Shown here: positions 35,860 through 45,323 of the stretch, piece after piece | Layout of the letters: each line of letters starts with the position of its first letter | How positions within the stretch are numbered: position 1 is the first letter of the stretch | From: Eunapius fragilis | Lineage: Eukaryota; Porifera; Demospongiae; Spongillida; Spongillidae | Length of the DNA stretch: 64,000 nt | Assembly: GCA_963681505.1 (NCBI GenBank) | Contig: OY811971.1 | Span: forward strand, 1,952,090-2,016,089 | Reading direction: 5' to 3' | The notes under the pieces: model-generated | Seen by the model: only the letters and a program-made list of their open reading frames with translations | Told to the model about the DNA's origin: nothing | The model's database searches: none | Translations under genes and position numbers: made by a program

Positions 35860-37318
35860 TGTATGTATGTATGTATGTATGTATGTATGTATGTATGTAT
35901 GTATGTATGTATGTATGTATGTATGTATGCATGCATGTATGTATGTATGTATGTATGAATGCATGTATGTATGTATGTATGTATGTATGTATGTATGTAT
36001 GTATGTATGTATGTATGTATGTATGCATGTGTGTATGTGTATATGTGTGTGGTGTGTCTTTGTGCCTTGGGTGGCTATCTGGACACATCTTGAGATCGTG
36101 TGAGGGACGTTACCCCGCGGTACACCTCCAATTGGTGCACGTCAACACGTCGCATGAGGCTGAGTGAGGAGTGGTGGAGGGAAACGTTAGAGCCATATGC
36201 CGGGGACCATGAAGAAGGATTGGTGGAGGATGGAGACATCCTGAGTGAGTGGTATATGCCCCTCATGAGTGTGTGGGTGTGTGGGGTTACATGTGTGTAT
36301 GTATGTGGATGTGTGAGGTGAGTATGTATGGTGTGTGAGTGGATGTGTGTTTGAGTGTTCGTATGTGTGTGGATGTGCGTGAGTGTATGGGTGGGTGTAC
36401 GTTACCTCATCCTTCTGGTCCCCAGACTTACTCTCTTCCCAACCTCTACCTATGTCTGTTGCCGAATACAAGGGACATCCCCTGTGAGTCTCATCGCCAT
36501 GCCAACAACATTAATGCTTTCATTTTTACTTCTCCATAAAGTTACGTCCTGAAGAGGCATCTACTTAAATTTGAAGGTATTCCTTGTACCCCTTATGCCA
36601 GGGACTACCCCTTTCCCCTCACCCCTCTGCTTACCCCATGGCTTGCATTGTAGGTTTTCTTGTTGCAACATGTGTGTCCTTAACTATGCACTCCCCCCTC
36701 CCTCACCCTCCCTCCCCTCTCCACTCACCCATCCTCCCCTCTCCACTCACCCTCCCCTCTCCACTCACCCTCCCCTCTTCATTCACCCTCTCTCCTCTCC
36801 ACTCACCTCCCTCCCCTCTCCACTCACCTTCCTCCCCTCTCCACTCACCCTCCCTCTCCTCTCCACTCACCCTCCCTCCCCTCTCCACTCACCCTCCTTC
36901 CCCTCTCCACTCACTCACTCTCCTCTCCACTCACCCTCCCCTCTCCACTCACCCTCCCCTTCTTCATTCACCCTCTCTCCTCTCCACTCACCCTCCCTCC
37001 CCTCTCCACTCACCTTTCCTCCCCTCTCCACTCACCCTCTCTCTTCTCTCCTCTCACCCTCCCTCCCCTCTCCAGTCACCCTCCCTCCCTTCTCCACTCA
37101 CCTGCCCTACCACTTACACAGCTATCTATCCAGAGGACAGTAAGGTTGTGGGACACTGCAGAGGGGAAGCCGTCTACGAGAGGAAGTGCGTGTACACAGT
37201 GGGTGTGGTTTTCCTCTAATAATTAATGCTATTATTATGTTAGTGTGCGTGGTGTGTTGTGTGTACACTCTAGCTGCACAGTCGAGAGTCATGGCTGAAG
37301 GAAGCCAGGGTTGTCAAG
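29449..37318 (+). CDS. XPC: XPC/Rad4 DNA damage recognition protein, 3'-incomplete
   Basis: XPC recognises distorted DNA in global nucleotide excision repair in the nucleus, working with RAD23 and centrin. Ten plus-strand exons with matching phases: 29449-29503, 29840-29924, 33728-33981, 34037-34897, 35032-35178, 36095-36244, 36426-36483, 36542-36576, 37122-37198 and 37274-37318 (589 codons). Exon 1 begins [13 protein letters not shown]. Exon 3 has [12 protein letters not shown], the start of the transglutaminase-like domain. Exon 4 gives [11 protein letters not shown], then a long lysine-rich and acidic insert with Gly-rich repeats. Exon 5 has [15 protein letters not shown], exon 6 VRDVTPRY and SEEWWRETL, exons 7-8 [15 protein letters not shown], exon 9 [16 protein letters not shown], exon 10 [13 protein letters not shown]. 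The human protein continues here into BHD2 and BHD3; I find neither in the window. Receptor copy C and its flank begin about 300 bp further on. Confidence 0.9.
30052..30235 (+). repeat. Tandem repeat, two units, in XPC intron 2
   Basis: GCGGTTGGAAACTAGGTTA starts at about 30057 and again at about 30149, with GTCTAAGTAATTGTGAAGAA in each unit; period about 92 bp. Confidence 0.75.
31241..33500. mobile_element. Element with long inverted ends in XPC intron 2
   Basis: About 31241-31620 and 33171-33500 are inverted copies. Anchors are CCGATGTCCTTTGGAATGCA against TGCATTCCAAAGGACATCGG and GTGCACATCGATGGGCTAAA against TTTAGCCCATCGATGTGCAC. About 1.55 kb lies between the arms, without a recognised gene. 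This looks like a foldback-type or large non-autonomous DNA element. Confidence 0.65.
35229..35287 (+). repeat. (ATGT)n microsatellite in XPC intron 5
   Basis: An uninterrupted GTAT repeat lies 50 bp after the exon 5 donor. The open frames across it are artefacts. Confidence 0.9.
35821..36026 (+). repeat. Long (ATGT)n microsatellite in XPC intron 5
   Basis: About 200 bp of nearly perfect GTAT repeats with a few GCAT or GAAT variants end about 70 bp before exon 6. The frames on both strands are low-complexity. Confidence 0.95.
36690..37105 (+). repeat. Pyrimidine-rich minisatellite in XPC intron 8
   Basis: Units of about 18-22 bp, CCCTCCCCTCTCCACTCA with variants (CTTCATTCA, CTTCTCCACTCA), are repeated about twenty times and fill most of the intron between exons 8 and 9. 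One strand is almost pure pyrimidine. The proline/serine-rich open frames here are not genes. Confidence 0.95.
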
Positions 37319-37386
37319 GTGATTGTGTGGCTCCACCCACCAATTGATATGGTGCCATGACACCACACGTGTGCACCTACGCACAT

Positions 37387-37446
<60 letters not shown>
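37387..37446 (+). repeat. (CA)n microsatellite
   Basis: About 30 CA units lie just downstream of the last XPC exon found. Confidence 0.95.
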
Positions 37447-37448
<2 letters not shown>

Positions 37449-38215
37449 CATCTCCAGAGGGGTGAGCGTGCTTAAAGTGATTTTTCATTGGTGCATTTTA
37501 TTCTTCTAGGCGCGTGTTTTTTTTTTCAACCTCAGCTGACCTGTTTTAACTAATTTCCATTAGATGTCCCGATATATAAATCCTCCCCCCCCCCCCCACA
37601 ACATACGTTACTATAAAAGCAAGCAGCATTAAAGTGGCATCTGGAATAATGTGCATGTCGATGCATGCGAAAAAGGAATATAACTTGAAGCCCACTCCTG
37701 CCTCACCTTTCAAACAGTTCGGGAGTCTAGTACAAAGTTAACGTATATAATATATACGATCCGATGCTAGAAATAAAAAGAGAATTCTCAGCTAAAGAGA
37801 AACCATCATAACTATTCCTCCGTATGCTAGCGTACTAGCGAATCTACCAGAGTGCTCAACTTCTTTCTCGACGTTAAATTCATAATCATGCAGTGCTTTG
37901 AAACAGATGATGAATGTGCATGTAAAGACTGGACAAAACTTTGATAATTAGAAAATACCGCATATCCTTCCGAATTGCGTTGTTTTTTGTTCTTTCGTAC
38001 ACCCAACCGTCGTAGTAACTAAAATTATCTGCGCGCACGAATATGCTGGAGGACCCGCTTTGATACACAAAAGCCTAAAAGCCTATATACGGTCTTATCA
38101 AGTCTAATTAACCAAAAGTACCTAGAAAATTTTCACAATACGTCTGGATTGAATTAAATCAGTTAAATGAAAGGAGGGAAACCTGCGATGCAACAGTGAT
38201 TTGGGTGTTAATGAA

Positions 38216-38508
38216 ACAAGTAAATAAAAACATTCTCTCTGAGAAAGTTGGTGGGATATAGGTTTTGCAGGCAAATAGTATACTGGTGTAAAAAGCAAGG
38301 AAACAAGTTTTATCAGATGGGAAAATGTAATAGTCCTATATTTAGTACAGAAACAGCATATGCCTTAGTCGAAGTGTGCTAAATATAGGACTATTACATT
38401 TTCCCTTCTGATAAAACTTGTTTCCTTGCTTTTTACACCAGTATACTATTTGCCTGCAAAACCTATATCCCACCAACTTTCTCAGAGAGAATGTTTTTAT
38501 TTACTTGT
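38216..38508. mobile_element. ACAAGTAA-type hairpin MITE, copy 2
   Basis: It begins ACAAGTAAATAAAAACATTC and ends with the near-perfect inverse. The arms pair over nearly the whole 293 bp (AATGTAATAGTCCTATATTT against AAATATAGGACTATTACATT near the centre). Copy 3 at 52587 is closely similar. Confidence 0.9.
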
Positions 38509-39173
38509 GGCCTTTGTTATTCTCCCTCTTGTATTCAATGATCATTTATATCAGTATACACGAAAACCCAACGTGACAACGGTATTGGCAGCTGTAGCAA
38601 GAAAATAATGTATTCTGGTGGTATGTGAATGTATTCAGATTCGTGCTCAACTAGTACCCAGACTATCCTGCAGAATACTGAATGTTTTATTGCTTTCTCT
38701 GTTTGTTATAATAAAATAATACATCCATTACTTATTCCATTAAATATGCATAGGAAACATTCCATGCATGAACTGATCAACGGTATTTCAGTCAAAACGC
38801 AATACAACAATCTTCAGTTGTAGAAACGGTATTTAAAGCCATGTATTTTATATAAGATGGTCTTGAAGAAATCGATGGTGTACCAGTCTCGCTCAGATAG
38901 TTGGTTGTCTCTCATGGTATTCATTAGTTAAGGTCTCACCTCTCATGCATACACCCAGCCATAATTTGTTCACTGTCAAGGCGGCTATCCCTTCCCCCCC
39001 CCCTCCCACCATGAACACCAACACTGTTAAACCATAATCCATAATTAGAAATAAGATGCTATAAATGTCACCTTGTATTTAATACTATGAAACTATATTA
39101 AAACAGAATACTATTACCTCCTCCATACGATACATAACTGTCCAAATTGATTTGTGATCACCAAGTTTTGGAA

Positions 39174-41525
39174 TTAGCTGTAATAGTGTTCAACCATTTC
39201 ATACAAGTCCTGTCCGCCTGTTCTTATGTCACCGTATGCCACACATGACTTCATGGTGATCACAGCACTGAGAGAGATGCATGCGTATTGGTCCAAGCAC
39301 AGGAGAGATGTACGTATTGGATGGGAGAGAAGCATGTATTGGTCAATCATGGGAGTATTAATTGTCAAACAGTGGGATGGGATTATTTTACTGGTTGCCA
39401 GGCTGAATATCCAAAGGCATGACTGTGGTGTGTGGATGTCTGAAAGTGGCACAACTCTTTTCTATACATAGAGATAACCATCCCTATGACAATGATCACC
39501 ATGACAACTAGTAAAACCACAAACTCCGCTACAAGTGAGCCAGCAAGCACTAGAGGTGGAGATATCATGTTTGGGGTACCATGCAGTTAGCAACATTAGT
39601 TCTTAATACTCCTACCTGGGATGAAGGTGAGTGTGTCACATACTGGGCAAAGTGATAGCATTGCCATAAAGAGAGGAAAGGTATAAGGACCCATGGCTCC
39701 ATCACTGATGACTGCTGACATCACAATGGAGTAGTTGGTATAAGGAATCAATCCTGTCACAGTTATTGCCCTCCCAAAGGTAGCTACTGTCCATCTCACA
39801 CCACTGGTCACAGGTCCATAGAGAAAACTGTACCCCACTATCACACTGTTCTGTTCCACACAGGGGACTTCCCCCAACTGATGGTGACAGAGGAGGAGGT
39901 CTTGGTCACTTGAGTGAAGCAGTCAGGAGGAGCAGAGGGAGCTGTTGAGGAGCAATGGAAATGGAGTCAGCCAATTTGAGATGAGGCCATCCACCTAACC
40001 CGCTCAGGAGGTGTTGACCGTTACACTAGCTGGAGGGCTGCTCCTCACAACATTGGAGGCAGTGAGGGTGAGGGTGTAGGGACTGAACTCCTGCAGTCCA
40101 GTGATGATATTGTACTGAGTAGCATTGCTAATAGACTTAGTCCCACTAGCACCACCACCAGCACATGGTCCCTTGTAAGTGTAGGTGAGGGTGTTGGTGT
40201 AGCTAATCTTCCTGGAGGCCTTGACCACATGACAGTGATGGATGTTGAGTTGACCTGTGCTATCACAGGGGGTAGTACTGTGTAGGAGGATGCACAGTGG
40301 AAGCAATGGGTTAAAATCCATTGCATTGCATCCATGAAGAAATGTAATTAAGTGTAGCTTATTTCATTTTCCGATTGTGCAAGTTTACTTCTTTTCCAAC
40401 TTCATGATATACAAATTTTATCCCTACAACTTGTCCACTCATTTTAGTGGTGGAATCGGTCAACAATGACTTTGATACTACATATTGACAGAATTATGAA
40501 CGACTGACTACATAAAGCTGGGACTGAGCATTAATTTCGTTATTTTCATTCATTCAGATATCAGGTGTATGATTAATACATTAACAGCAATTGAGGTTTT
40601 GCAATGCTTTCAAGGTATTTTCATTGATTTGGTACATCTCTGACCTTAGTAAAAACAGTTTGTACCATTGGCATTGCCACAGTTCACTTGCAGTACACGA
40701 AATATGCAATTCTATGGTAGTGCTTTAAAATTCAAATGTTACTGATTAGCACTTTGTTTTATTTTTTTTAATTTCCTTATCGATTTAAATATTTATTCAT
40801 GTGACGAATTCTACTTTCTATCAATGATAATTCTAGTTACCAAGTTGATGCCCATTACTATTCAACATTGTCCATATGTAAGGACCATGCTCCTTAAATA
40901 AGGAAGATCGGAGATTAAAACGGCACTTGGAACATCGAGGTGATCAAGGTAATAACAGATGCGCTTAATTGTGTAACAATTACTGATAATATACTTACGT
41001 CCTACCACCAGTACAAGACAGTTCTTTGCTGACATCCGCCTGAGCAATGATATAAGATATGGATAAAACATTCATAATTGTCTCTTTGTATTTAAGCATT
41101 TACATTACAATGGAATCAATGCAATATAAATGTAATAAGTACCCTATGGAAATTACCCATGCTGTGATCCTGTTGCCACTAGTCTGGACCAAGCTGAGCT
41201 ATGTGAACAACGAAAATAACTCTTACGAACTACAGAAGATTACAGACATTCATTACGTGCTTTTGGTCTCACAATTTTAGTCAACCCAGATGAACTATTA
41301 GCACAATATGGGTGCACTATTACAACCGAATCGATCATCATTCTTAAACTTAAAACTCACTATGAACTGATGCTGATTCACATCACGGAAGATTTTTTCA
41401 TACCCGGATTTTTGATGGCACTACCATGGCATTCGTATAATTGGTAGCAACTTTGTTATGGGTGAAGAGTTTATGGTAGAGTTTCAGTGATGTTATCCTT
41501 AGTCCCCAAGATCCAAATCCAATAT
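39174..41525 (-). pseudogene. FN3 receptor copy C, pseudogene
   Basis: Exons recognisable by match to copy B: tail 39174-39267, membrane 39392-39549, FN3 39616-39941, FN3 about 40003-40259, the short RMSAKNCLVLVVG exon 40999-41039, and a degraded copy of the third exon at about 41395-41525. Lesions relative to B: one base lost in the first FN3 (CCAGGAAGATT against CCAGGAAAGATT); its splice donor replaced by sequence with a stop (CCTGAGCGGG); one base lost in the G run of the second FN3 (326 against 327 nt); and 14 bases lost in the membrane exon, which puts the ITAM-like tail out of frame. The 5' exons for the signal peptide are absent. It is very unlikely to make a full receptor. Confidence 0.8.
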
Positions 41526-42399
41526 CATTAGTCTCATGCTAATCCACCACTCAAGACAGCCACTTTATGATGTCACCCGCTACATGATACAAGCCGTATT
41601 GCTTTTTCGACGTATGCACTGATCATGACTAGTTGCTTACGCTTACGGGGATTAATTCAAATACCGTACGTTTCTATTTTTAAAACAATTAAGCGGTGCC
41701 TCTATAAACTGCCAGACAGCGAAATTGCAATCCAATGCCTAAATTGTGTAATTAGTTGTAAATATAACGTCTGGTTACAGTGACTATTTATAGTCAGGTT
41801 GATGATCGTCGAGCGAGCAGAGCAATCGGTAAGTTAAAGCTAGCCGTATACAGTGGAAATGATAAAGCGGAGTAACTAGCTAGCTAGATCATGCATGTGT
41901 GCATGATCGCTGGTCAGTTTAAATTATTAACGTATTAGACTGATTGGATCGAGCACGTATTTAACATGCAGTATTTCAAAGGTGAGGCGGGCTAGCGCTA
42001 GAGTGATGCAAACCCCTTCAAATGCAACACACTAAAGAGGCCATTGGCCAGCTGGATAGGCTGGCGTTAAACTATCAGCATGAAGACCGCGAAAAGGGCC
42101 GGGGGGGGGGGGGAATGCGTTGAATCAAGTTCAGATTTGAACAGAGGATCTTCCGAAATATTGCGTGATCTTACATAGATAATCTGACGCGTGGGATTTG
42201 TGTGTTATTCTCTGTAATATCACACAATGATTCCAATATGATTCCACGCCGTTTTTATCCTGTGGTCGCCATGCGTGCACCCTCCACCTCAAATGACAAT
42301 CAAAACGACGCGGGCTAGCTTCTACATTTTATATCCTATATAGCGCTGAGCCTTAGGGTATTTATTAATGCCTTTTTCTTTTGGAGAGAAAACAGTCTT

Positions 42400-42500
42400 T
42401 TCCAAAAGAGCTGCAAATGCCTGCTGCCCGTGAGCCAGGTGATACGTCGATTATCCGATTATCGCCGGAATTACATTTTTGTTTAGAATTGTTCAAAATC
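42400..42500 (-). pseudogene. Diverged copy of exon-like sequence at 43232
   Basis: The minus strand reads VSPGSRAAGICSSFGKD, matching FPARGQSAAGVCSSFGD in the copy about 830 bp to the right. The flanks (ATCAAAACGACGCGGGCT at about 42299 and 43119) are duplicated too, so a block was copied in tandem. Confidence 0.45.
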
Positions 42501-42651
42501 AATATAATGAGGCAGCAGTGGAATGACAGGAGGTAGCAGCAACAAATATAATCTGAAGCCGTGAACATGAATAGGTATAATATTTCAAAGGGCCTGGAAG
42601 AATTCGTTGGTATGGTAAACACGCGGATGGGCGCCTCTCGGCGGTAATCGG

Positions 42652-42849
42652 TTAATAAATATGCGGAAACTTGTAGGCCTCCATGATGCGTTCAATCGAC
42701 ACCAGGTGTGCCTCGATATCATCCTCATCCGTTAGCACCATTCGGAGAAGATATTCTACTACCTCAATTCCTTCCTTCTTTGACTCCTTCGCATGGTTCT
42801 TCAGATATTCCATTTGCTTCTGCATTATCTCCGTCTGCCGAGCAACCAT
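42652..42849 (-). pseudogene. Retrotransposon gag-like N-terminal fragment
   Basis: A minus-strand frame of 65 codons starts MVARQTEIMQKQMEYL, a coiled-coil-like segment, and ends with LTDEDDIEAHLVSIERIMEA before a stop. The EDDIExxLxxxERxMEAY pattern is characteristic of the N-terminal part of Gag in Ty3/gypsy-type and SCAN-related retroelements. The rest of Gag is missing, so it is a fragment. Confidence 0.5.
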
Positions 42850-43231
42850 GCACCCGTTCGCGCGATTCCCTCTCTTAATATACAGTACTTTTCTATTTGC
42901 CGGACATTTAAGCAGCCGTGACGGCGAAATTTCAATTCAATGCACATAATATAACTATCAGCATAAAGACCACGGAAAGGGTGTGTGCGGTTGCCATGCA
43001 TGCGCCCTTCACTCCAAATGCCACGCACCAAGACCTAGCCACCAAATTCTCTCACCAGGAAATACATGCAGGCAGTTTTTCTATTTTTTTATGAGCAGCT
43101 CTTGTACTATCGTCATCAAAACGACGCGGGCTTCTATACTCTAATATCCAATATAACGTCTACAAATGGCTTTGCCTTATAGTCTTGGGGAGAGAGCTTC
43201 ACGTACGTACTGTTTCCCTGAAAGAACGTCC

Positions 43232-43414
43232 CTAATCTTCCTCGTTATTGTTGTAGCAGAATAGAATGGCTGCTTTCACCTCTTTGACATAATCACCAAA
43301 AGAGCTGCAAACACCAGCTGCACTTTGCCCGCGAGCTGGGAACACTGTCTCAGAAATATCCAGAAGTTTCCAAGTCCGGAATATTAAAAATGTAGTAGTC
43401 TGCATGCCAAACAT
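43232..43414 (-). CDS. Unrecognised short coding-like exon
   Basis: A minus-strand frame reads TWKLLDISETVFPARGQSAA and then GVCSSFGDYVKEVKAAILFC, ending in an acidic NNNEED and a stop at 43232. I do not recognise a family. Its coding look and its diverged copy nearby suggest a once-functional terminal exon. No partner exons were identified. Confidence 0.3.
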   Translation of the reverse strand: MFGMQTTTFLIFRTWKLLDISETVFPARGQSAAGVCSSFGDYVKEVKAAILFCYNNNEED

Positions 43415-43578
43415 GACGAGTATTTAGGTCCTATATGGTTAAGGACATCAATGCTCATGTATGGGCGAGTTCCCATGTTAATGAACGACATGACATATGC
43501 ATGTTGTTCGGTAACCCAGGTTAGCGATTATGTTCCATCTCTCGTGGACGAGGTCCTAGCTAAATACGTCACAACTAA

Positions 43579-43894
43579 GGGGGCTTGTCCAAACTATGTT
43601 TGGAAAAATGAACGTCATTGTGACTTTAACACATTAACCCCCCCCCCCCCCCTCTAAGCGTCATAGCGTTTTTGTTAGATTTGTAGCATGAAACATTACT
43701 CAATGTGCAGTGTAGTCTGAGTAGACGTAACTGATTCCACTGGAGTCAACGCTGCAGCTAACTAGATGTTCCGTATTATAAAACAATACTTGCGGACAAT
43801 AAAATTTTTCTTAACGTCACAGCCTCTCCCCCCCCACCCCCTCCTAACGTCACAATGACGCTAATTTTTCCAAACATAGTTTGGACAAGCCCCC
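43579..43894. mobile_element. Harbinger-like hairpin MITE
   Basis: The ends GGGGGCTTGTCCAAACTATG and its inverse CATAGTTTGGACAAGCCCCC are flanked by TAA on both sides (43576-43578 and 43895-43897). A 3-bp TWA-type duplication fits PIF/Harbinger. Inner arms continue as AACGTCATTGTGAC. No coding capacity. Confidence 0.75.
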
Positions 43895-43897
43895 TAA

Positions 43898-44554
43898 GGA
43901 GTATTTGGTCTGCATGGGTGTATAGACAGCGTGAGTACTAGTATTGAGGGTCGATATAAAGTTTGAGCGATGCACCGAATTGAAAGTTAAGATTCGATCA
44001 ACTATGTCTGCCTTTCCATGGCTATTATACCGCTCGCCAGGTAGTACATGGTCGCGTTGAATATTCTTTAACCGATTACCGCACATCTGCGTGTTTACCG
44101 TTACCAATGAATTCCTTTGAAAAATGATACCAATTTGATGTTCACGGCTTCAGATTATGTTGTTGAAACCCCCTTCCAGCTACCTATAACATTCCTCTGC
44201 TAGCTGCCTTATTTAGCTGTTATTGGACAACTCTGCTTTAGCATATACATTCCAACGTTAATCGGTGCAACGAAGGTTAGTAATTTTTAAGACTCATGTC
44301 GGTCCGTGGCTGTTCAAAGGCCCATATATGGTGAAGAATTTAAGCTACAACTTTTAAAATTCGACTTCAGAGTAACCGCTCCGACACCATTTAAATTTCT
44401 TAACGCTTAATCGATGGGCTTACATGCACGCGTTTGTCCTGGGGTGTGGAATGCATGCACTTCGCAGTTGAGTAATTACATGAGTTTGTCATTTGCCAGT
44501 ATTTGAACCAACATGTACTTACCAGGAATACCTACACACCACACCTGAACAATA

Positions 44555-44598
<44 letters not shown>

Positions 44599-44914
44599 CT
44601 AAACAATTGTGCGCAATGCGTGAATTGAACAGTGTGTGGTGCCAGTGCCTCCCCCCCCCCTCCCCCCCCCTCCCCGCTTTGGCTTGTGTAATTATACATT
44701 CCTAGTTGCGAAATATAGCGTTTTTGAACGTACAGCTACCAAAAATTTCCGCGCATACCCCCCTCCCACACCCACACCCTTTCGGTGAAACACGCCATTT
44801 CTCACTGAAATATTACTTTTCATTATTGGTGCCCACCCCCCTTGGATCCGCCCCTGCTGTTTGGACTAAAAAGTGTGACCTCCAGTGTCATGTGTGGTGT
44901 GCATGTTGACTGAA

Positions 44915-44993
<79 letters not shown>

Positions 44994-45200
44994 TGTGTGT
45001 GTGCGTGTGCGTGCGTGCGCGTGTGTGTAGCATGTGCATGGGTGCTTATGTGCAGTGAAAGTGTGTAGAGTGGACTGAACAGTGTGATTGTGGTGTAGTG
45101 CGTGTGTGTGTGTGGACTAAATATTGTGCGTGGTGAGAATGGGATAGTGTGAGGAGTGTGCGAACTCATCAGTGTGTGTCTGGTGTCTATACATTATATA
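43898..45200. other. Intergenic with GT microsatellites
   Basis: (GT)n runs at about 44557-44596 and 44917-45005. A decayed end of the poly-C hAT-like family (CTTGGATCCGCCCCTG) is at about 44841-44856, with C runs from 44650. No gene is seen. Confidence 0.5.
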
Positions 45201-45204
45201 TCAA

Positions 45205-45243
45205 CAACTCTCATGTTAGAGAATGTATTTTTTTTACTTGTTT
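45205..45243. repeat. Relic end of an ACAAGTAA-type MITE
   Basis: A GAGAATGT plus T-run plus TTTACTTGT tract matches the right end of the MITEs at 12550 and 38216. It lies about 80 bp upstream of gene D's start codon. Confidence 0.5.
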
Positions 45244-45323
45244 CACCCTGTCATAGGAAGAGTGTGTAGAATTTGGACGATACCCTGTATCTCTTAATGT
45301 AATAAGTAATAATATTTTTATAG

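Larger units (their letters stand above)
37319..39173. other. Downstream of the last XPC exon; duplicated flank of copy C
   Basis: No BHD2/BHD3-like exon is seen. From about 37690 the sequence is related to the flanks of copy A and to the region upstream of XPC. The part at 38040-38215 recurs inverted at about 52860-53010. Confidence 0.5.

Noticed and set aside
35706..36167. Open frames rich in MYVC or YIHT repeats
   Set aside because: They are translations of the (ATGT)n microsatellite in an XPC intron.
36571..37219. Proline/serine-rich frames of about 200 codons
   Set aside because: They are translations of the pyrimidine minisatellite between XPC exons 8 and 9, without splice or domain support. 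The final part overlaps real exon 9 in another frame.
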